Source of the DNA: Parafilimonas sp.
GTDB taxonomy: Bacteria; Bacteroidota; Bacteroidia; Chitinophagales; Chitinophagaceae
Reading direction: 5' to 3'
Assembly: GCA_025927795.1 (NCBI GenBank)
Contig: JAICKT010000201.1
Span: 1 to 7,838 of the forward strand
Length of the DNA: 7,838 nucleotides
Each line of letters opens with the position of its first letter. The first letter of the stretch is position 1. The notes under the pieces were generated by a model that did no database searches, was not told the origin of the DNA, and was given only the letters and a program-made list of their open reading frames with translations. The position numbers and the translations under genes were made by a program. This document shows, one piece after another, positions 1-6,396 of this stretch.

Positions 1-237
1 AATATCAATACATTCTCAAAAAATCTGGCAAAAGCAAGTGATAATTTATCAGACACAACAAACACAGCAGGCATGTTACTAAATGATAAACAAACTGCTG
101 ATGATATTCATGCTGTAGTGCAGAATCTGAAGGCTGCAAGCAAAAAGTTGGATGAAGACCTGGAAGCTTTGCAGCATAATTTTTTATTGAAGCACTATTT
201 CAAAAAGAAAAATAAAACTGCGAAACCGGTTAATTAA
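1..237 (+). CDS. MCE/MlaD-like lipid-transport substrate-binding protein, C-terminal end (partial)
   Basis: The frame is open from the first base to TAA at 235-237 and gives 78 residues; the start lies outside the window. The segment is mostly amphipathic helix and ends in a basic tail. It contains AGMLLNDKQTADDIHAVVQN and LDEDLEALQHNFLLKHYFKK. From memory, this matches the end of Bacteroidota MCE-family (MlaD-like) proteins, where a helical stretch with a 'single-loop LLxDK' motif is followed by 'LNEDLxALxHNFLLRGYFKK'. Such proteins are anchored in the inner membrane, form the periplasmic part of an ABC lipid transporter, and normally lie downstream of the permease and ATPase genes, which cannot be seen here. 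The N-terminal membrane anchor and the MCE beta-barrel domain are missing only because the window begins late. No convincing terminator follows the stop. Confidence 0.8.
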   Translation, partial: NINTFSKNLAKASDNLSDTTNTAGMLLNDKQTADDIHAVVQNLKAASKKLDEDLEALQHNFLLKHYFKKKNKTAKPVN

Positions 238-261
238 TTTTGAATAAAACTAATGCAACTT

Positions 262-670
262 TCATCTGTTATGCCGAATTTCGATGAGTTCGTATTGTCT
301 TAGAGCCGTCAAACCGTTTTCTATTATAGGGAAAATATAATTGTTAGGGAACTTGTCTTTGTTACTCCATTTCTCAATTATCGCCTTCATGCCATTACCG
401 AACTAACTAAACAACCAATAATCTCCTGCTTATTGTTCATTTGGGCAATGAGAATTGCACTGATAAAAAAATATTTTTTCAACATCTGAAAGTAGTAAAG
501 CCTTCTTTATATTTTTCGATGTTGGAATTCGGTATTTGCGCTTACTAAAAGGTAACATTTCTATTTTTTGATGATACCGTCTTCAATTCTCGGATTGACT
601 TCAACCAAGACAAGTTTATGGCATAAACATTTGCCATAAATCCTATTTCAACTGATATACTTCCTTTTGA
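262..670 (-). pseudogene. Decayed tyrosine recombinase (phage/transposon integrase) relic
   Basis: Reading the minus strand from high to low coordinates, fragments of a Bacteroidota integrase appear in order: EDGIIKK, a stop (561-563), KCY, a one-base deletion near 551-552, then PFSKRKYRIPTSKNIKKALL and SDVEKIFFYQC. Next come a TAA (430-432), AGDYWLFS, a TAG (403-405) and FGNGM. After an apparent in-frame deletion near 385-391 follow IIEKWSNKDKFPNNYIFPII and ENGLTALRQYELIE. From memory these match the core-binding domain end, the 'DYWLFxYFxNGM' segment and the 'IIExW.NK...YIFPI...GLT' segment of SAM-like-domain integrases. The stretch between NGM and KAIIEKW (the 'NVKDIALLKYKNI...' part) is gone, and so is everything after YELI, including the His-x-x-Arg and Tyr boxes, so it cannot be active. 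Homology above about 600 (SKGSISVEIG-like) is weaker, so the upper boundary is approximate. Decay is at several independent sites, which argues against sequencing error. Confidence 0.8.
615..640. repeat. Perfect 9-bp inverted repeat with 8-nt loop
   Basis: TTTATGGCA at 615-623 is matched by its exact reverse complement TGCCATAAA at 632-640, separated by 8 bases. It lies within the upper, poorly conserved part of the integrase relic. There is no T-tract on either side, so it does not look like an intrinsic terminator. It could be a chance palindrome in AT-rich DNA or a leftover protein-binding site. Confidence 0.45.
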
Positions 671-1454
671 TCAATATTATTACGAAAGAAATGATCATGG
701 CTTGAAAAAAGAAAAATTGACGGGAATTTAGATTTATCTAAGCTTCGGAAATTGATGGGATGGAATATTAAAAAATATAAAAAGCATCAAATAACAACGC
801 ATGGCAAAGACGGAATAAATATAGTTTGAAGCAAAGTTACCCAACAACGAAATTACGTATTTGCTTGATGCGCGGAGAACTGTTATTAAATTGCATATAA
901 TAATATCTTCAGGGAATAAATTGAAAAAAGCCGATGTGCAAAAAGTGCACATCGCAAATTCTGGTTAACACAAGTCAATCATACTTACCTTTACTCAAAC
1001 TAAAGTTCTTTGTGTATTCGTAAATATGGGCTGCGCAAATCGTGTACCTCGAAGAATTTATATTTTTATTAATTGATTATAAGTTGAATGAAAAGTGAGT
1101 TCATGTCCCTCTTTCCGCTGGAAAGAATATTTAATACATTCAATGCTTTTCTATTGCATGCACATGCTATGAAGATTTCATTTCTTCAGATATAATAGAT
1201 AATTTTTTAGCTCTTCTTCTCAACAAAACCAACAGAATAATGGATAGGGTTAGGTTTAAGTTTAGCTTATGGCATCATCATCACTAAAGAAGTAATGGAA
1301 CAATAAAAGTTTAAAGTAAAGAAAGCGAGTTTGTAATTCATTTGCCATTTAATTAACCGCCTGCTTAACTGAACAAAATAGATTACAGTGAATTTTATTT
1401 ATTATTTTTATTCTTTAATCTTATCTTACCCCCTTTCAAAACTAACGTACTACT
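671..1454. other. Non-coding stretch, no recognisable gene
   Basis: Apart from the hairpin at 924-954, no convincing gene, tRNA, rRNA, CRISPR array or complete mobile element is seen. Open frames here are short (up to about 72 codons), overlap one another on both strands and resemble nothing I know. The part nearest the protease gene (about 1380-1454) is T-rich on the plus strand and should contain its promoter. I searched for the Bacteroidota pattern (TTTG about 19-21 bases before TAnnTTTG) and found no good match. There is no Shine-Dalgarno sequence before the ATG at 1455, as is usual in this phylum. The region may be further debris of the element that left the integrase relic. Confidence 0.6.
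924..954 (-). terminator. Probable intrinsic terminator reading on the minus strand
   Basis: CGATGTGCA (932-940) and TGCACATCG (946-954) form a perfect 9-bp stem with a 5-base loop. On the minus strand the stem is followed, after GC, by six T (positions 929-924), the normal form of a Rho-independent terminator. On the plus strand the hairpin is followed by CAAATT, so it would not work well in that direction. No intact minus-strand gene lies upstream (at higher coordinates) for it to terminate; it may be what remains of a lost gene or mobile element. Confidence 0.55.
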
Positions 1455-4400
1455 ATGCGTAAATTGATTATTGAAAGCAAAATATATTTTGCTTTGATGC
1501 TATTGAGTTTTGTTGCCTGCAGGTTAAATGCCCAGCAATTAAAAATTACTGATTTTGTATTATTCGGTGGGCAAGATAATATATCAAATAATTGTTCTAA
1601 TCCACCGTCTCCGGGATATGGTGTTACGTTTGCATCTTCAGTTAATATTACAAATGGTCGCATCGGAAGTTATAAACTGATAACATCCGCAGGCAATGCA
1701 AACTTTAATTCCACGCTTAATAGTGGTGGAACAATTAATCTGGCTAATGGCAACAAAGTAAGTGGCGACATAACTGCGCAAAATAAGTATAATGCAACAG
1801 GCAACATTCTTAAAATGGGTTCGAATGCATATGTAGGTGCCAACATTGACGTAAATGGTAATATCTACATTAGCAGCGGAACTGTTGCAGGCGACGTTAC
1901 TCATCCTTTGGGTACAACTTATTCCGGTCCAACACCAGGCGGTAGTGAACTTAAAAAAGCGCCGACTTTTCCTGTATTACCGCAAATGCCCTCAATCACA
2001 AACTTTACATGTGGTGGAACTGTAGATATTACAACTACCGAAACAATACAACCGGGCTCATATCGAAACATGAAATTAATGGGTAATCAAACGGTAACTT
2101 TCAGCGGCCCTGGAGATTACTATTTTAAATCCATTCATAACAAAAATTCAAACAACCTTCAATTTGATTTTAAAGGTATATCAGCAGGTAACGTTCGAAT
2201 TTTTGTGGACGGAGATGTTGATCTTGATAAGGCAACATCCAGCTTAAAAAACGGCGGCTCTGCATCAAGAATATTTTTAGAAGTACATGGAAACGGGAGC
2301 ACGAATTCTATCAAGGCATTTTCATTTATCATTGCAAATGGTGCATCAAACAGTTCTTCATGGATAGGAACTGTGTGGGCGCCTTACGCAGCTATCAATA
2401 TTGGATCAGGTACAGGATCAAGTAATTTAGCCGGCGCATTATGGAGTGCAACCCAGGTAAAAATTCAATCGGGAGTTAATATAACCTTTGCACCATTCAA
2501 TTCATCTGCAAGTGATACATTAATTGTTCCCGGTTATCTGCCACCTCCTTCAGGAAAGTCAACTGATCTTATCGGACCCGAACTTGAATCACTTTGCCAA
2601 ACATTTAATAACGGCATAACACCATCCACGGATATTTACCGCATAGTTGATTCAAGTGTATTAATTGATGTAATAGTTAAGGCTGGCTTTTATGCGAATG
2701 CTTTAAACATTTTGCAGAATCAATATGGAATGACAAATTTTGTTGATAACGGTCCAAACAGTTTAATTATAACAGGACTGATTCCTATCAACCAACTGTG
2801 TATTTTAAATAATGATGCTAATATAAAAAATTATATAATTTCCTGCAGACCTGTATATACACCAATAAAAAGTACCGGTCTTGCAAACACAGGCGGCGAT
2901 ACATCTGTTGGGTCTTATATTGTTCGAAATGCTTTTCATTTAACCGGCAATGGAATTAAAGTTGGTGTGATATCAGATGGTTATAATACCATTCCCGGCA
3001 ATCCTGCAGGCACTGATATTTTAAATGGAGATTTGCCTGGCGCTGGTAATCCGGATGATTCAACTCCAGTAGATGTATTGTTAGATTATCCTTATGGCAG
3101 ATCATCAGATGAAGGCAGAGCAATGTTGCAGATCGTACATGATATTGCACCAAAAGCCCAACTTGCTTTTAGAACAGGTTTTATAAGTGAAGCTGATTTT
3201 GCGCAAGGCATTAATGAATTACAGCAGGCTGGTTGTAAAGTAATAACAGATGATATTACTTATCTTACCACACCTTTTTTTAAAGATGGTCTTGCTGCAA
3301 AAGCGGTGGATAATGTAAAAGCATTGGGCGTATCATATTTTTCTGCTGCCGGAAATTTTGGTTCAAAGTCTTATGAAGCGATATTCAATCCAACAGCAGC
3401 ACCGGCTGGTGTTACAGGGCAGGCACATAATTTTGGTGGCAGCGATATTCTTCAAAACGATTCTTTGCAGGCAGGCAGTTATACAATTGTTTTGCAATGG
3501 GAAGATTCAATTTATTCGCTTGGACAAGGTGGTGCGTTAAATGATTTAGATATTTATTTAACGAATGATGATGGAAGTATTTTGTATGGATTTAACAGAC
3601 CTAACATTGGCGCTGATCCAATTGAAATTTTGCCATTTATTGTAAAAGCGAACACGCGCATAAACATCACGATTGTACGTGCTGCAGGAAATACTCCAAA
3701 TCTCAGATTTAAATTTATTGTGTATCGTGGTGATCTTAAATTCAATGAATTTTCATCCGGCACTTCTACAATTGTTGGACAAGCCAATGCACAAGGTGCA
3801 ATGGCAATTGCTGCTACACGTTATACGCTAACGCCGGTATATGGTATAAGTAATCCTGTAGTTGAAACATTTTCATCTACAGGCGGCACACCTGTGTATG
3901 GTGTTGTAAGAAATAAGCCTGATTTTACAGCACCTGATGGCGGTAATAGTACTGTTAATTTTAGTTCACTCGATTTAGAACATGATGGTATTCCTAATTT
4001 CTTTGGAACATCTGCTGCAGCGCCACATGCTGCTGCTGTAGCGGCTCTTATTTTGCAAGGCAAAAAATTATTTTATAATAAAGAGCTTGAACCAGATTCT
4101 GTAAGAACAATTTTAAGTAATACAGCGTTAGATATGTCAACACCTGGTTTTGATTATACAACTGGTTATGGTTTAATACAGGCTGATGCTGCTGTGAGTA
4201 GTTTTGCTGCACCTACTCCTGAGCTTGATAGCTTAATCACATCAACAGATTCAACATTAATTGGTAAAACAAATTTTACAGTTACTTTAAAAGGCAAATA
4301 TTTTCAGCAGAATACAGTTGTTAAAGTAAGAGGTGTACCGGTAACTACAACCATTCTTAATTCTTCGGAAGCTACTGCTGTTATTCCGCCATTTTTAGGC

Positions 4401-6374
4401 AATCCGCCAATACAAATGTTTACAGTGCCAAAAACACCAAGCGGTTTAGATGGTTCATATTCAGATTCGTTGTATTTCTTCAGTCACATAAAAAAGAAAA
4501 TTGTAATTACAGCAGATAATAAAACAAAAAAATATGGCGAGAAACTTCCGGTATTTACTTCAACAATTTTTGTTAATAATATTCCTTTAGATAGTTCAGG
4601 ATTATCGCTTGCAGATCTTCAGCTTGATACAATTGCATATACTACACCAGCAACCAGCAGCAGTAATGTTGGGTTATATTTTATAAAGCCTTCTTTTAAA
4701 CCATTATCAGCTACTGATTCTTTAGCTTTTGAATTATATGATTATACGTTTAATAATGGCATATTATTTAATAATAAAATGCCATTGCTTATAACACCTA
4801 AGGATACTGTGTTGACTTATGGTGATAAAATGGGAAGTTTCAATTTTAATTACACATATGGTGATTCATTAATTCCTGTTTCGGAAAGAAGTAATTTCTT
4901 ATTTAATATAAGTCTTGCACATGATTCAACCATCGATACTTCTGTAGTTGGATTTGTAGACGGCAAAACAATTATAAACGGAAGAACATTAACTGATGCG
5001 GATTTGTTAAATATGAGTGTAATGGCAAGCGGAAAATCAATAATTAATGCAAGGAATATAATTAATGGAAAAACTATAAAGAATGGCATTGAGGTAACAG
5101 ACACTACCAGGGTTGTTGATCTCGCACTACAATCTATATTTAACTACCAGGTTGATTCTTCTTCTTCGCCGCTTGTGAATGCGAAAAATATAGTGAATGG
5201 AAGAACAATTGTAAATGGCAAATCGATTATCAACGGTACCGCAGAAGTAAATGGAAAAACCATAAAGAACGGAACCACTATTTTAAATAGTAATTCAGTG
5301 GGTGATACAAGCAATAATAATGTTGTAGTAATAATTGATGGAGACGATGTAACCGCTGAAACGAATACAATTTCAGACATCAGGTCAATCAATATGGTTA
5401 CAGGCATTACTCCCGGTGATTTCAGAACCATTCCGGCTGCTATGATATCTGAAAATCTTGAAACAAGGTATAGTTTGGGTGATTTAAAAATACTACCGGC
5501 AACGCTTTCTGTAAAAGCAAATGACACTGTAATTTATCAGGGTGATGCAATACCGACGAATTTTACTTCAACCATAACAGGACTTAAAAACGGTGATTCA
5601 GTTGTAAGTGGACCAACATACACTTTAAGCCCGAGCTGCATTGGCAAGGCCGGCACGTATCAAATCATACCTTCAAATGTTGTGGTTTCATGCTCCGATT
5701 GTTACTTCACAAATTACACGGCGGGTACATTATATATTAATCCAAAAGGAAAGAATGTAAAAAATTTAAAACCGTACCTTGTTTGTGTTGATACGCTATC
5801 AAACGATTCAGGCGGTTTAAAATATATAGCAACATTTGGATGTAATAATCCCAATGCAACAACCGTATTTGTTTCAAGAGGCACAGATAATTATTTGTCA
5901 GGTACAGGGTCAGCGTCTGCCGTTGGAACATTGCCACAGATATTTAAACCAGGCGATAACACAACATTCCAGATTAAATTCAATGGTAAAAAAATTATCT
6001 GGACATTAAAGAGTTATTACGTTAATCAAAAAACAGCAGTAGCGCAAGATGCAAGTTCAACTTCACAAAGATGCAAAAAGTCAAGTCAGAGCATTACATC
6101 AGCTACAACGGCTAATTTAAATAGTACAGAAGCAATCGTTACGCCTAATCCAACACATAGCAGGTGTATTATATCAATTAATAAGGGAGTGATTTCAGGC
6201 AAAAACCTATTTCTTACTGATATGACCGGTAAAAAATATTCTGAATTAAGCGTTAATACGCTCTCATCAACAAAACTTGAAATAAAATTACCTGCGTATT
6301 TAGCAAGCGGTGTATATTATATAAGTGTAAAAATAAATAACGATTATAAAGTACTCAGGATAATAAAAATGTAA
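1455..6374 (+). CDS. Exported multidomain subtilase-like protease/adhesin with T9SS sorting domain
   Basis: This 1639-residue protein starts at the first ATG after an in-frame TAA (1443-1445). Domains in order: signal peptide 1-26 (hydrophobic core YFALMLLSFVAC, likely cut after NAQ); a Gly/Asn-rich beta-solenoid-like module about 28-348, ending in WIGTVWAPYAAINIGSG and GALWSATQVKIQSGV; a propeptide-like segment about 368-480; a subtilase-fold protease about 495-918; an IPT/TIG-like domain about 924-1010; MBG-like domains about 1014-1104, 1110-1347 (split by hexapeptide repeats) and 1348-1430; an unnamed beta domain about 1436-1528; and a T9SS sorting domain about 1560-1639. The expected route is Sec export, then T9SS passage across the outer membrane to the surface or medium. 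Substrate is unknown. The size far exceeds a simple subtilase because of the flanking beta modules, which suggest adhesion or surface display (inference). No frameshift or internal stop is present. The sensor-kinase gene follows after 22 bases. Confidence 0.9.
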   Translation: MRKLIIESKIYFALMLLSFVACRLNAQQLKITDFVLFGGQDNISNNCSNPPSPGYGVTFASSVNITNGRIGSYKLITSAGNANFNSTLNSGGTINLANGNKVSGDITAQNKYNATGNILKMGSNAYVGANIDVNGNIYISSGTVAGDVTHPLGTTYSGPTPGGSELKKAPTFPVLPQMPSITNFTCGGTVDITTTETIQPGSYRNMKLMGNQTVTFSGPGDYYFKSIHNKNSNNLQFDFKGISAGNVRIFVDGDVDLDKATSSLKNGGSASRIFLEVHGNGSTNSIKAFSFIIANGASNSSSWIGTVWAPYAAINIGSGTGSSNLAGALWSATQVKIQSGVNITFAPFNSSASDTLIVPGYLPPPSGKSTDLIGPELESLCQTFNNGITPSTDIYRIVDSSVLIDVIVKAGFYANALNILQNQYGMTNFVDNGPNSLIITGLIPINQLCILNNDANIKNYIISCRPVYTPIKSTGLANTGGDTSVGSYIVRNAFHLTGNGIKVGVISDGYNTIPGNPAGTDILNGDLPGAGNPDDSTPVDVLLDYPYGRSSDEGRAMLQIVHDIAPKAQLAFRTGFISEADFAQGINELQQAGCKVITDDITYLTTPFFKDGLAAKAVDNVKALGVSYFSAAGNFGSKSYEAIFNPTAAPAGVTGQAHNFGGSDILQNDSLQAGSYTIVLQWEDSIYSLGQGGALNDLDIYLTNDDGSILYGFNRPNIGADPIEILPFIVKANTRINITIVRAAGNTPNLRFKFIVYRGDLKFNEFSSGTSTIVGQANAQGAMAIAATRYTLTPVYGISNPVVETFSSTGGTPVYGVVRNKPDFTAPDGGNSTVNFSSLDLEHDGIPNFFGTSAAAPHAAAVAALILQGKKLFYNKELEPDSVRTILSNTALDMSTPGFDYTTGYGLIQADAAVSSFAAPTPELDSLITSTDSTLIGKTNFTVTLKGKYFQQNTVVKVRGVPVTTTILNSSEATAVIPPFLGNPPIQMFTVPKTPSGLDGSYSDSLYFFSHIKKKIVITADNKTKKYGEKLPVFTSTIFVNNIPLDSSGLSLADLQLDTIAYTTPATSSSNVGLYFIKPSFKPLSATDSLAFELYDYTFNNGILFNNKMPLLITPKDTVLTYGDKMGSFNFNYTYGDSLIPVSERSNFLFNISLAHDSTIDTSVVGFVDGKTIINGRTLTDADLLNMSVMASGKSIINARNIINGKTIKNGIEVTDTTRVVDLALQSIFNYQVDSSSSPLVNAKNIVNGRTIVNGKSIINGTAEVNGKTIKNGTTILNSNSVGDTSNNNVVVIIDGDDVTAETNTISDIRSINMVTGITPGDFRTIPAAMISENLETRYSLGDLKILPATLSVKANDTVIYQGDAIPTNFTSTITGLKNGDSVVSGPTYTLSPSCIGKAGTYQIIPSNVVVSCSDCYFTNYTAGTLYINPKGKNVKNLKPYLVCVDTLSNDSGGLKYIATFGCNNPNATTVFVSRGTDNYLSGTGSASAVGTLPQIFKPGDNTTFQIKFNGKKIIWTLKSYYVNQKTAVAQDASSTSQRCKKSSQSITSATTANLNSTEAIVTPNPTHSRCIISINKGVISGKNLFLTDMTGKKYSELSVNTLSSTKLEIKLPAYLASGVYYISVKINNDYKVLRIIKM
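2556..4208 (+). other. Propeptide-like plus S8/S53-like protease domain within the large protein
   Basis: Residues 368-918. About 368-480 resembles the pro-region of this family, with SVLIDVIVKAGFYANALNIL, a GLIPI motif and then CRPVY. Catalytic landmarks follow: Asp508 in VGVISDGYN (2976-2978); Glu553 in SSDEGRAMLQIVHDIAP, at the place of His in the subtilisin HGTHVAG motif; DDI (599-601) followed by FFKDGLAAKAVDNV; Asn634 in FSAAGN, the oxyanion-hole position; and Ser853 in FFGTSAAAPHAAAVAALIL. About 150 residues of beta-rich sequence (about 650-790, LQWEDSIYSL, LNDLDIYLTNDDG), reminiscent of a PPC-like sandwich, are inserted between the Asn and Ser motifs. From memory this corresponds to the 'S53-like' branch of the subtilase superfamily (CDD Peptidases_S53_like). 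All expected active-site positions are filled, so it is probably active. Confidence 0.85.
4959..5303 (+). repeat. Hexapeptide repeats (N-G-K/R-T/S-I-I/V/K) inserted in the second MBG-like domain
   Basis: Residues 1169-1283. The first block has DGKTII, NGRTLT, DADLLN, five further residues, then SGKSII, NARNII, NGKTIK and NGIEVT. A spacer of 26 residues follows. The second block has seven uninterrupted hexads (residues 1242-1283, positions 5178-5303): NAKNIV, NGRTIV, NGKSII, NGTAEV, NGKTIK, NGTTIL and NSNSVG. Codons differ freely between copies (aat/aac for Asn; gga/ggc/ggt for Gly), so the repeat is kept at protein level and is not a recent DNA duplication. The pattern, with a hydrophobic residue before N-G and Ser/Thr three residues after Asn, suggests a stack of short beta-strands. 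That structure is inference. The MBG-like sequence resumes after the insert at about residue 1305-1345. Confidence 0.8.
6132..6371 (+). other. T9SS type A C-terminal sorting domain of the large protein
   Basis: Residues 1560-1639. The domain opens with VTPNPT, continues with a beta-rich stretch containing LFLTDMTGKKYSEL and LPAYLASGVYYISVKINN, and ends in the basic tail YKVLRIIKM. This is the standard order of the Por secretion tail: PNP motif, 'G' turn, 'L..GxYxxxv' strand, then a Lys-rich last strand. It directs proteins through the type IX secretion system, where the tail is usually removed by the sortase-like PorU. It therefore implies that the genome encodes a T9SS. Confidence 0.9.
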
Positions 6375-6396
6375 TTGTTTTACATTTACCTGATAC

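Noticed and set aside
670..832. Plus-strand open stretch with DGNLDLSKLRKLMGW
   Set aside because: It faintly recalls the C-terminal motif of sugar-nucleotide epimerases, but it is about 45 codons long, bounded by stops, and has no other family motif.
734..952. Minus-strand 72-codon open frame
   Set aside because: It begins inside the hairpin at 932-954, is rich in Phe/Ile/Leu/Cys as expected from reading AT-rich DNA, and resembles no protein family I know.
825..968. Plus-strand 47-codon open frame without ATG (contains EITYLLDARRTVIKLH)
   Set aside because: I briefly considered a LytTR-like or transposase remnant, but no motif is diagnostic, there is no start codon, and neighbouring frames are equally open.
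1088..1189. Plus-strand 33-codon ATG open frame
   Set aside because: Too short, with no ribosome-binding site, no recognised motif and no neighbouring partner.
1380..1454. Consensus Bacteroidota promoter upstream of the large gene
   Set aside because: TTTG elements occur at 1330-1333 and 1341-1344, but no TAnnTTTG lies at the proper distance, so no promoter is called.
3358..3540. Plus-strand 60-codon open frame in another frame of the protease domain
   Set aside because: It overlaps conserved catalytic-domain sequence in the correct frame and has no protein-like features.
4959..5303. Hexapeptide repeats as a sign of an acyltransferase (left-handed beta-helix enzyme)
   Set aside because: The [LIV]-G-x4 acyltransferase pattern with its catalytic His is absent, and the repeats sit within an exported surface protein.
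5144..5527. Minus-strand 127-codon open frame opposite the hexapeptide repeats, and the other minus-strand frames at 1442-5937
   Set aside because: They are antisense shadows of the 1639-residue gene. The longest is hydrophobic only because it reads the Asn/Lys/Thr-rich repeats backwards.
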